DNA of 64,000 nt from Macrotrachela quadricornifera (lineage: Eukaryota; Rotifera; Eurotatoria; Philodinida; Philodinidae): positions 502,550-566,549 of the forward strand of contig JAJEKB010000381.1 of assembly GCA_022393335.1 (NCBI GenBank), written 5' to 3'. This document shows, one piece after another, positions 22,601 to 42,682 of this stretch. A program made the position numbers and the translations under genes. The notes beneath the pieces were generated by a model that worked only from the letters and a program-made list of their open reading frames with translations, was not told where the DNA came from and searched no databases. Positions within the stretch are counted from its first letter, which is position 1. Each line of letters begins with the position of its first letter.

Positions 22601-24432
22601 GTCCCATCTTAAGGTCAAATCATTTCCATACCTAATTGAAGCGCTTCAAAAACTAGATTTATTGGTATTAAATAGTGAGAGTTATCAAAACCTTTTAATA
22701 TCGAACCTGAGAAATATTTAGAGATTTTATATTTTTTTTAACATAAAAAATTAAGAAATCAGCGATTTAAAAACCGAGTAAGATTTTTACATAGTTCGAT
22801 AGAGCTCGTCGAGCTCTACAAAACTGTATACATGGAAACTTTTTAAAGCCAAGTTTTTGGAATAAAAATTTCAATAGACTACTGGAGAAATCCCAAAAAT
22901 AATGTTTAAAAAACTCGTTTTCTTTTCAAAGTGAAGGAAAACAATCGATTTTTCAATAAAAATAACTTTTTTCATTATTTATGTTACCTCAGACATTTCG
23001 AAATATATTCATTAGACGCAGCTACATCGAATGGACATATTTCGAACGTAAACGTATTTTAATATCCTGTATATAATAGATAAATGTTTTTACCTAAGTG
23101 AAAGTACTTTAAATAAATGTTCATTTCGTTGAAATGCATTTGATAATTCTTCAAAATTAATATCACCTGATTGATCAACATCAGTTTCTTGAAATAAAGT
23201 AGCAGTTAATTCGGCTAAGGTTTCTTCTATATCAAGTGAAGGTGATTGTTCAAGAAAACAACGGAGTAATAATTTTAATTCATCAAAATCAATTGTTCCA
23301 TCACCTAAAATAATTTCTAGTTTTTATATAATTCAATTTTATATATACAAACCATCACGATCAAATATTTTAAAAAGATATTCAACTTTTTCATTATCAC
23401 TTGCTTCAACAATAAATTCTAAATTTCGAATAAATTTATCTAATGTTAATAGACCAGTTTTATCTGTATCCAAATAATCAAATAAACAATCAGCTAATTC
23501 AGGCTATAAAATAATAATATTTATTAAAATAATTAATTTAAAGTTTTCTTTTTTAAATAATTATAATACATACTACTTTAAAATAAAAACTTTTCTTAAA
23601 TGTTTCAAGATCCATACTATCTTCTATTTGATTTCCATTATGTGTTGTATTACGACGTTTACTAACTGCTATATGAAATTGATATGTAAGCCATGAAAGC
23701 CATTTAGTATCTGTTGAAAGACTTTAAATAAATAGAATATTAAATATATATATATATAAATTAAAATATAATTTAAACAAACTTAGAAACAGTTCGAAGT
23801 ACATCAGTAAATTCCATTATACTTAAGGACTTTGTTTCATCAGTAAATAGTAAAGCAAATTCTCGTTGTAACTAAAAAATAAAAAAATAAAAAAAATTTC
23901 ATTGTGTCTTATATATTGATTAACTACATACAGATGTATCTTCAAATAATATACAAAAATCATTTATAGTAAGTGAATCATATCCACGTGAAATACGTCT
24001 AAAAGCACGTCTAAATTGTTCAAGTGTTCGAATGTCTTTTATGCGATTAGATATTCTGCAAATATATACATATATATGAACAAATGTTTGTTGAGAAAAA
24101 ATAAGTGCAAATATCATGTAGACATACTCGGCCACTTTATATATAGATCCAATCCATTCAGATTCGGTGAGTAACCCGCTTGAATCACGATCGAACAAAC
24201 AAAAGAGCGTCTCCAACAATAGCTGAGAACAAAATAAAATAAAACAAAAGATCATATTTCGTAAGTATTAAAAAAAGACCAAGACAAAAGATATATGAGA
24301 ATTTATTCATACATGTTGTCGTAAAAGATGCATAAGTTCTTGGAAGTTTATATGTGTACGACCGATTAATTGTCCTTGCCATCGTTGTATAAGAGCTTCT
24401 TTATTTGATGAAATAATACTTTTTCGTGTCAT
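16680..24432 (-). CDS. NOX5: NOX5-type calcium-regulated NADPH oxidase with an inserted Kunitz-type domain
   Basis: Seventeen exons (24313-24432, 24128-24222, 23932-24055, 23783-23871, 23574-23721, 23353-23503, 23094-23304, 21339-21550, 21087-21275, 20806-21030, 20599-20750, 20348-20539, 20161-20293, 18456-19210, 18170-18376, 17839-18120, 16680-16811) give 1138 residues. The enzyme passes electrons from NADPH through FAD and two hemes across the membrane to oxygen, making superoxide. EF-hand loops: DRDSSGLLTESEW, DTDKTGLLTLDKF, DRDGDGTIDFDEL, DVDQSGDINFEEL. Heme histidines: HTVAH and H(x12)H in WCHMLTLPWLIIMLLHG. FAD site HPFSISSAP; NADPH sites DGPYGAP, GIGITPFAS and FYCGPPS. It is longer than vertebrate NOX5 because of extra N-terminal EF-hand-like exons, a Ser/Asn/Gln-rich insert between the FAD and NADPH sites (exon 18456-19210), and a Kunitz-type domain in the loop after helix 3. 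Confidence 0.93.
16812..17838 (-). other. Long intron of NOX5 before its last exon
   Basis: About 1 kb, A+T-rich, with no exon or repeat recognised. Most other NOX5 introns are under 90 bp. Confidence 0.6.
19211..20160 (-). other. Long intron of NOX5 inside the FAD-binding region
   Basis: About 950 bp of A+T-rich DNA with nothing recognisable. The flanking exons join as SSAPEHK and then LWLHVRASG, as in other NOX5 proteins. Confidence 0.6.
20807..21013 (-). other. Kunitz-type six-cysteine domain inside the NOX5 extracellular loop
   Basis: Coding sequence for a domain bounded by its first and sixth cysteine. Order: C-SLTEDIGTP-C, then 33 residues ending RYRFDSVINQ-C, IPFGYLG-C, GGNWNNFYTENL-C, ALR-C. 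The spacings from the third Cys on (7, 12, 3) are exactly those of Kunitz/BPTI domains, and FGYLGCGGNWNNF matches the family signature F.Y.GCGGN.N.F. The gap between Cys 2 and 3 is about 18 residues longer than usual. It sits directly after the helix holding the HTVAH heme histidines, so it should face outside the cell. Whether it inhibits a protease cannot be told; Asp follows the second Cys, which is not a typical trypsin-inhibitor P1 residue. Confidence 0.85.
21684..22001. repeat. Foldback (inverted-repeat) element in NOX5 intron
   Basis: Two arms of roughly 110 bp (about 21684-21795 and 21890-22001) are imperfect reverse complements around a spacer of about 95 bp. Matching blocks include TTTTATCTTT, GTGAAATATAAAAAA and AGTTGTAAAGAAT in the left arm, with their complements in order in the right. 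It would form a long hairpin if transcribed. It could be a foldback-type miniature transposon; no target duplication is clear. Confidence 0.7.
22571..23070. mobile_element. Possible miniature transposon with degenerate terminal repeats in NOX5 intron
   Basis: The left end reads TAAGGTGTTAAAAAACC after TA; the right end, read inward, is CAGGATATTAAAATACG after TA (about 11 of 17 match). The pair resembles the ends of the better-preserved element at 60325-60754. No coding capacity. Weak evidence. Confidence 0.3.
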
Positions 24433-26228
24433 TCTACGTTTGTTAAGAATTGATATGATATTCAAACAGTGATTTTATATGATTTTCTCTCTTTCGTTCT
24501 ATAACATTCTTTATATTATTGGTAACATTAGACCGACAGGACGATAATCATTATAGCAAACGTTATAATAATTTACTTTTCATATAAGATTGTTCTATGA
24601 ATGATTAGACAAAAAGAAACAAAAGCGGTATAACTATTGATAACAATCTTCGATTATTTCGTTATCATTTTCACTTTAAGTTTAAAAGGTGTATTCTTTT
24701 GTTATAGAAATTTTCAATTAGCATATGATTATTGTTTATTCATACATTCTTTGCTTTAATTGTCATATTATTTTTATTCTTCTGTATTATGAAAACATTA
24801 TATGAAGTTCTAAATTTATTTAAAATTGGAAAAAAAATCATGAAAACTATTAAAATAAATATTTAAGAAAGTTAGTTTTTTTATCTGTATGAATTAAGTT
24901 TTATATACGAATTCTCTTAGTTTTATTTATAATATATGATTATGATTTTATTCGTTCCTTACTGACGATTATTTGACTTATATAAGGTTATTTAGGACAT
25001 ATGGTGAAAACAGGCGACTGTTTCTTTTTCACTCTCTTTTCTATTGAATAATTTCTGACCATTGTCAAATATCTTTTATTTATTATACATTGAGCAAAAA
25101 TCATCTATTCTTTGAATAAATAAATATTAATAGAATATTTCATTATCTTGAATGTAATAATTCGAAAAATTAAAAAAATAATAAGCGTAAGTAAATCATG
25201 TGATAAAAATCATTGCTTAAGATATAACATCGATTTCTATACATTTTTTGTTTTCAATAAAATAATTTTCATGTTTGCTAAGTTGAAGATTTTAATATGA
25301 AAAATTTAATATTCCACAAATACAATAGGAAATAAACTTATAATAAAGAGATTTTACTGTCATTTGAATGATCAATTCAATGAAGTATAAAAACTTTTTT
25401 CAAAGTAGATAAATTTATTTTTTATTTAATTAGGAGACATTGTTGCATATTATTTATATAATTATCAATAGAACAATTTATTTCTTTGGTCTTGTATATT
25501 ATATTTTCAGTAAAATTTTCTTTTCAGAAAAACAAAACAAAACAAAACAAAACATAAATCATCTCTCAATTTGAATTTTGACATCATTGTCTCTAGTTCA
25601 CACACACACACTCTCTCTCTGCTTAAGAAAAAAAGATTCAAGATTTTATGTGTCATGGACATTGAAAACAACCACAAGACGACAAAAAAAAGAAAAAAAC
25701 AAGAAAAAGAATTTTGACAATTAGAAAATGTCCATCATGAAGAAAGGAAAAGCAAACCAAAACATTGAATAATCAATGTGTTGCAAGAATACAAAAAGAG
25801 AGAAAACAAAAAGAAAACAAAAATGAATTTTGACAAATAAAGACAACTATATGCATTGCGCAAGACACATACAAAGAAAAAAGAGAAAGGATACACTCAA
25901 TTATTATTATTCATCTTTTTTATTTTCAAAAGTTTACATACAACATAAGGAACCGGTGCTCGGTGACTTTTGTTGTCGATATAGATAGACAAAATCTGTT
26001 GGTATTTGTTGTTTTTGAGCTGTTGAATATAGGAAAGGAAAATGACAGACAGAATTATACGAAAAAGCAATAAATGCGCACAAAAGACGACATCAAAAAC
26101 TGAAAAAGAAAAATGAAGAAGAGAAATATAAACACCGGTCATGGAGAAAGAGAGAGAGAGCAAAACATTCGATTTTCTATGTAAGATCTATTTAAACATA
26201 TATATATATAAGTCAATTGTTGTTTTCT
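24433..26228. other. Intergenic region between NOX5 start and MEIS 3' end
   Basis: No exon recognised. The right half is probably the 3' untranslated region of the MEIS gene. It holds simple repeats: (CA)n-(CT)n near 25603-25621, an AACAA repeat near 25530-25555 and (GA)n near 26150-26160. Confidence 0.5.
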
Positions 26229-35105
<8,877 letters not shown>

Positions 35106-38100
35106 TGATCTATCGAAATCGACGTGTTCAAGACGACATGACTAATTTACTTGTCGGTTAGACGAAGACGACTAGTGATAGATGGATGAATGGGTGAAGA
35201 TCATCATTCATTAAACAAGACAGCGCAGTTGTTTTCTTCGTTTTTTTTTTTCTTTTTTTTTCTCTCTATCTATAACTATCAGTCTTGTCTCGTGCCTATT
35301 TACGTCTTGGTTGTCGGGTCGTAGCGTGTAATGGATACGCTTTATATCTGTCGAATTTAATAGGAATATGTGACGTGATCGATGTGTGTGATTTGATAGA
35401 TTTCTGGATGTCAATCTTTATCCGCAAGCGCAAACGTCTCACCTTTTCGCACTTTCTCTCTTTCTCTCTTTTCTATGCACAACACAAAAAAAAAAAGAAC
35501 GAGTCAGAGAGACAGAGAGAAAGAGAGAAGAGAAAAATAGAGGCTGTTGCTCACAGAAAGAGAGAAAAACTGACGACGAAACAAGCGAACACTTGTAATT
35601 GCTCTTAATGTGAACGGTTACTCTCGACCAGTCAGCTAGCGAGTTGCTCTTTTTCTCTTCTTATTTTTTTTTCTTTCTTCTCTTTAGGCGAAGAAAAAAA
35701 AGGATTTTCTTCTTTTGCTTATATGCTGATGGGCGATTATATATATATATATGTGCGTGTCTACGAGAACAAGCAAAAAGGCGAATGTTGGCGGGTATTG
35801 TCGACAACGAGACATATAGAGAAAGAAAACGTTTGCAGGTTCGAGATTGGGCAAGATAAAAAAAAAGTACTACAGCCAGTGTGTCGCATGCAGAAATAAA
35901 AGAAATGAAGAGAGAGAGAGAGAAGGGAAATACAGGAAGCAAGCTCAATTCATTGTGATGTCGTACTGAAAAACTTTTTCTTCTTTTTCTTATTCTGTTT
36001 TTTTTTCCTACTATAAAGATCTCTCATATAAAAAAAATGGGAATTGGTGGGTGAACGAAAGATTATTATTAACGCTTCGACTCACACTTGTAGTGAGTTC
36101 TTCTGTTTCTGTTAGAATCATGATGAAATGAACTGGCACTTGGACGGAAAAGGGTGGAGAAGAAATCGGCATAGATGTTGCCATCGTCAGAAGTAGAGCA
36201 TATCACATCCAATCAAAATTCAGACGAAGATTGATTGGTAGACGACGATGTGACGTGCGACATGTCAAAAAAAAAGAGAAAAAAAAAGAAGATATTAAGT
36301 AAGAAAATAATAAAAAGTTAAAATATAATTCTCATCAGTAGCTAAGCGATTTTTCAGAAACTATGTTAGCTTAAATGTTAAAAATATTAAATAGTGATCA
36401 GAAATGAATTCATTACAATTATTGCTTATCATTTTCAATAGACTTTTTTTTCTCGATTTTATGATTTGATTTCACGGCAATCTGTCTGTAAAAACATAAG
36501 AGCTTTTTAATAATATCATAGAATAATCATTAATCATGATTTTATGACAAACATAGTTATTGTTATCAAATGAAATCAACAAAACATACTCATTTTTGCT
36601 TGTTTTTTCTCAATTATAAATTTAAAAAAAATAATACTAATGAATATCTAAAAGCTATATTATACGAAATAATCTTGTTTATATTATTTTCGAATAATAC
36701 TTGAACTATTGATTATGCTTAAAATTAAGAAGCTAACTAGATCTTTCTTTTTTTTACTATCAATCAAATTCAATCAAAAGATACAATGTATATGTGTGTG
36801 ATGTTTAAAAGAATTCTTTTTTCTTGACATCTATACGTAATAAAAAATTATTGTTACAATATATTCAATGCTTTTTCAATTGATTTTTCCTTGATAATGT
36901 TTTTATTTTATTTTATTTCTTTTATTAACATTTGATGAGTATATATAAATATATATTGAACAGAATTTCTTGTGCTCATTCATTCAAAAAGTCGAGCAAA
37001 CTCATTTTCTTATGCTCGCTTCTTTTTTTTTCAAAGAGCAACCATGACAGCAATAAAAAAAAAACTTCTGTCTTTAGTCTTGTCGTCGTGCAACGCCATT
37101 TGTGTTCTCTAGAGAATTTCCACAACCCATCAATCTTTTGTTAAGCATAGTTCATTTGTTCAGTATATATATATATATATATATGTGCTCCAAAAAAAAA
37201 GAAGAATAAAGAAATACTGGCAAGCGGCATCTTTTTTAAGGATGCTCTGCATTCATTTTCTTCATCTGTTCCACATACATACACACATGCACAAATTCTA
37301 GTCATACGAATTTCGCGTTCCGGATCAATAAAAAATTCTGATGAATGCACGACAACATTGAGATTAGTCATTATATACAAGCATAAACATCTTTTTCTTT
37401 TTCTCAAGGGTTCTTAACTAAAATCAAGTATCATTGATTCCTACTGATTTTGTCTAATTAAGAAAAAGAAAACATTTAATGTTCAATCTCTTTTACTTAA
37501 GTCCATTATTCAATCGTTTATTTAGTGTTGATCGTTTTTCACACATACTTTGAATTAATGGAATTTAACACTTACTCTTTTTGTATTAAGCATTTGTCTC
37601 TACTGATCTATTCACATGTACTTTGATCCTCTTCAATCTTTTTTTCTTCTTCTTTATTCACCGTTTGTCGTGCATCGATAAACCATATCATGTTCAAACA
37701 CATTCATCTATATGTAATCTGTAAGAGAAAAGCGAGCAAGTCTCCTATTCTCGCATTTTATATATATAAATATCTCTATTGTATTCTTATATATATGGTT
37801 AAGAAAAATTATCGCCCGGTATGCGTCATTGCATTTTGATGATCTCATCATAGAAAAAAGACAATCAAGTGAGCGAGAAGGTGAGCTCAGCTATTTTGCC
37901 TTCACATCTATTTATTATAATCGAGATCAACAAAAAAAAAAGGCATGATGATTGATAGTGGACACAAACGACAGATCACAAATGCTCACAAAACAAGTGA
38001 ACTTATGATTATTGCTATTCGATTATGCACATACCGTATTCTCCCACATCACACCAAAGTATATAGCGGTCTACTCAATTGATTATGCATATATTTTTAA

Positions 38101-41100
38101 ATTTTTTATTCATTTGAATTTTCTTTTCGCACGTTATATAGAACACAAATTCACTTGACTTTAACCAGTTGTCCATACACAACAGATATTTGCCTGGCTA
38201 TTATCGATAATACATAGCTGTGTCGGCAATTTTTTTTCCTTTTTTTCAAGAAAAAGGTGTCGGTCAATATAATATCATGAGAAAGCTGGTTTGCGTGTGC
38301 GGCTAGGATGGACTTAGCCTTTTTTTTTCTCTCTTTATTTGACTATCTATCTTTGCTAACATTAATTGTTGAAATACGCAAATGAGCATCGACATATGCA
38401 CGTGCAAAATATTGGTCAACACAGTTAAAATGTCTTTGATGTGACAAATCTGATTTGGATTAATCGAAACGAATATTTCCTTTTCTCATGAGAGACAGAA
38501 TAAAGAAAATTTCTTGATGAATAATATACAATAATAAACGGAAGTGAACAGACAGATACTTAATTTTTTTTTTTTCTAGATTATGTATCAAAATAAACTA
38601 ATATTTGACTCTTAAATGATTTATCAATAATATTGTTTTAATATAACTAAATTTTCTTGATAAAAATCATAAAAATTGATAACTTAAAATGAAATTTATT
38701 CAGATATCCTCTCAATTTTTGACATATACTTCAAATTGAAACAAAAGTGAATAAAACTATACGAATTCTAATAGACTAAATTGTACATTATACTGTATAC
38801 TAGTAGTAATACTAACGGCAGTATAGTTAATGTTTATCATATTCATTGTTTCATCGAATCATAAGTATACTTGAATGATGAAGTGCTAACAATATTTGTT
38901 TTCATGACAAACATGAAAATAAACGATCGAATATGTTCTATATTAATAATTCTAGAAAAACTAAAGATAAGATTAAATAGTATTATCTATTTATTAGCAC
39001 ATTTCATATTATTTATCAAATTATTATGATTAATAATTTGTTAATCAGTATAAAGATTATTCAATAAAAATAATTTTAATCATAATTATATGATGAAATA
39101 TTACATTGATGAGTAAACTTGATAGTAGATTTTAGGATTTTCTTTTTGAGAAAAAGTTTACAGTATGTTTTTATTGACAACATCGAAAGATTTATGCTCT
39201 ATACTCAATATTGTTTCATACCTAAGAACTAAAAAGAAATTGAAAGAATAATTTAATGCTTGCTAATAAAATATAGATTTGTTAACTATTATTGAGTATT
39301 TGTTTTAGACAAATCTAAGTGTTCTACGTATGGAAATATGTGGGAAAACGAACGGAATATCAATCATCATTATATATGTGTAACTGTTCGTTTTTTATTG
39401 AAGAAAAAAATAATTAAATATTGCTACAAATGTATTTTTGATGTAATATTAAGTTTAGAAAAGTTAATGCGATTATTGATGCTAATAATAAAATCTTAAG
39501 AAGTAAAAAGAAAAGTTTTTCAATTTAGAAAAATTAATTCTATTTATTTAAAAATAAATAATAAATAAAACGTAGAGATTATTCCAAAGAGTAAAATAAA
39601 TTTTAAGATCTCTTTTAATTTATAATGATTGCTTCGATTCAGATCTACAGCAAATCACATTCTCAAAAATGATTTTCATGAATTTCTTTTGAATACATCT
39701 TGTATTATGTTTGATTGCATTTAGTCAATTCATCATTTCTAAAAACCTTTATTTTCCTTATTTGTTAATAAGAATGTATTAAATTTTTTTCTTCTAATCT
39801 AATATAGTTATCAAAGTAATCAACAATTTCTTGTTAATTAAAATAAAAATAAAAATTATTTGATAAGCTGACATTCTTGATATACAGTTCTTAAAACAAT
39901 AGAAAATAATGGTCAAATTGTTCTAATTACTATTTTTCTTTTCGACTTAAACCATATTAAATAAATATTTATTAGTTATAACTTATTATACAAATTCATA
40001 ATAATGATCATTCAAATATGCAAAGTTTACAAACTGAAATCTTCTAATACTAAATAATAATGATATTTATTGGCGACATTCATTAATTTCAAGTCTATCT
40101 TCGAACATGATATCTATTTCACAGAATGTAGAATATCAGAAACATGATTTTACGCTTATATATGTTGCTGTTCTTCTGACTTTCAACTGAAGTTATCATC
40201 GCTAATTGTTACCGACTGATCTAAAATTTTATTTCATTTTTACGTGTCTTTTTTATTCAAAAAATTGACCATAAAAGTGTTCCTTCGCAAATTTAACTCT
40301 ATATCTATGAGGTAACATATATTACATCATACTATTGAGTAAAATTCATTAGATTCTACTTAATATATGTTATCAATTTCCGTTGACATTGTGTTAGTTA
40401 TCAAAGTAAAATTGAATAATTGTTTACACTTGCAATTTACCATAGATTTATCCATACATTTCCAACTATTTATAGAACATAGTTTGAATTAACATACAAA
40501 TTAATGAAGAGAGTATAACGCGAAAGATTATTTAATCAATTTACAAAGCTAATATAGACTTTGCAGTCCAATAAAGTCTAATGTTGATCGATATGCAACC
40601 AGAGAGGCAAAATAAATAAGAGATAAATAATATTAATCAAGGGATTAATTTGGTGGTAGTAGGATTCAAAAAGTGAAGAATAACTAGTGCTGATTCGATC
40701 CGGTTCAATCATTTAGATCAACATCGATATTGACAATGAAGAAATTCTACTACTTACAAGCCTGATTTATTGTTCAATATATTTTATTTTGAAGTAGAAC
40801 ATAACATATATTTTGCTGCTCATAAATTCAGAAAGAAAATTGAGCATAAAATGCATAAAATCTCTCAAGTCTATATAATATCAAGAAGTTCTATGTAGTT
40901 TCACATAATTTTGAACAACTGTCAATTTCGAAAGTTTATCACATATCATCAACTACTAAAGAAAAGTGAGAACGCGACATAATGTAGAAAATTTTTGAAT
41001 ATATATCTACAAAAAAAAAAGAATTATCATTTTAATAATCAATACACAAAGCAAAATTTGTTCTTTTAAAACATAATTAGAATTAAAAAGAAAGAAAATT

Positions 41101-41106
41101 TTCAAT
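35106..41106. other. Six-kilobase gene-free region upstream of MEIS
   Basis: No exon recognised in six frames. It must hold the MEIS promoter and 5' leader and perhaps enhancers. Near 35455-35700 and 35905-35925 there are long purine or pyrimidine tracts with (CT)n/(GA)n; the rest is A+T-rich DNA with (AT)n runs, for example near 37165-37184. Confidence 0.5.
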
Positions 41107-42011
41107 TTATTTTGTATCTAATCGTCTTTCACGTTCCATTACTGAATCAGCAAAAGTAATTACATAAGTTGTACCACGTTGTCCTTGATGCGTAAGAACT
41201 TTACATGTCTAGATTTTAAAAAATAAATATAATAATTCTTATAATAATTTATATATAATACTACATACAAAACCACTAGTACATAAAATGCCTTCAACAA
41301 TACCAGCGACAAATGACGCACAATTTAAACTACCTTAATAAATAAAAAAAAATTCTATTTTGTTAATTTTTAATTATTTCGAATACCTTTATCTTTAGGA
41401 ACAGAAATAAATTTATTAATAAGACATTCACGTTCAATAATATAATCTTAATAAATATGTATATATATAATAGATATAAGTAAATATTAATACATACAAA
41501 CATTTGGTTCTTCTGCATGTTGTTCAAGATGATCAGCTTCACGATTGAATAAAAACTATTAAATAATAATAGACTTTAAATAATTTTTCTATTTTATTTT
41601 TATTTTATTTACTTTCCAAAATGCTTTTTGAATAAATACAAGCATTGAAGTAAGTCGTACTTCACGTTTGTCTTTTCCAACACGTAAAAAATATAAATCA
41701 AGTATTCGAACACCAACATGTTTACCAAAATCAGCAAGTCTATTTTATTTTTAAAATATATATACATTTGAAATTTAATTAAAAAAACAAAAAATTACTT
41801 ATTTTGAAGATCATGTATATTATCAACACGATTCTGTGAATATTGTACCATTTCGGAAAATAGTAAAGCAAATGTACTTAAATTAGCCTTTAAAAAAATT
41901 ATAAAAGATATTATTTTCAATATAAAAATTTTTACAAAAAAAATTTACATCTCCTTTTGTTTTTTGTAAAGATCGATCTAAAGCTGATGATTTCATACGT
42001 GATGATTGCAT
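41107..42011 (-). CDS. TRAPPC5: TRAPPC5, Bet3-family subunit of the TRAPP complex
   Basis: Seven exons (41949-42011, 41799-41887, 41613-41739, 41498-41555, 41387-41446, 41269-41333, 41107-41208) give 187 residues, the usual length of this family. The protein is part of the TRAPP tethering complex, which acts as exchange factor for Rab1/Rab11-type GTPases at the ER-Golgi and Golgi. Family motifs: LADFGKHVGVRILDLYFLR, YIIERECLINKFISVPKDKG, LNCASFVAGIVEGILCTSGF and the C-terminal GTTYVITFADSVMERERRLD, matching TRAPPC5 rather than TRAPPC3 or C6. The start is the Met of MQSSRMKSSALDRSL. All introns are short (about 50-65 bp). Confidence 0.93.
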
Positions 42012-42682
42012 AATTATTTTATTAATATTCAATTATATATCAAGCTATAAATAGAAAAGAAAAAAAAACATATTAAATATTTTTATTTATTAGTTTTCAT
42101 AGATAGTTATTATATTCATTAATATGAAATCGCAGCAAACAAACATATGATGCTAATAGGTTCATACAGCAAATCATGAAATAATGTGTTTGACAGAGGT
42201 CGTTAAAAACCAGATCTTTATCAAACTAAATAAGAATTTCGTTACAAAGATAAAAGATTGAAATCGGATATATACATTCGTGAAAAACAGTCAATTGCAT
42301 GAGTCTTCGATTACTAGAATTAGAATCTAGTAATTTGACTTCAAAGTATTGCGAAAACATTTGTATAAATCTATAAATAACTTCATGATCCCATATTATA
42401 ATATAGATTTAATAAAATTAAACATATCAACTTTTATGAATTTAAAACTTCATCAATAATAGTTCATAGACTCTACAAAATAAGGAAGCACTGGATGACC
42501 CAAGAAACATGGAAGAATAGAAAATCTATCGCCTACGTAAAAGTTCTGTTCGTATATATATCAACCTTTTGATTAAAAGATTAATGAATTTTCTTTTCTT
42601 TATAAATGTTTTCAAACTAAAAAAATAAAACTAACTATACAAAATCAAAACTAAAAATAAAGCAATTGGTTACAAATAAGAT
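42012..42682. other. Intergenic region between TRAPPC5 start and the DUF389 gene
   Basis: About 670 bp of A+T-rich DNA with no exon recognised. It should contain the TRAPPC5 promoter and the 3' untranslated end of the DUF389 gene. Confidence 0.5.

Noticed and set aside
35285..35948. Open frames in the purine/pyrimidine tracts upstream of MEIS
   Set aside because: Lys/Arg/Glu- or Ser/Phe-rich products of (GA)n/(CT)n repeats, with no start context or splice partners.
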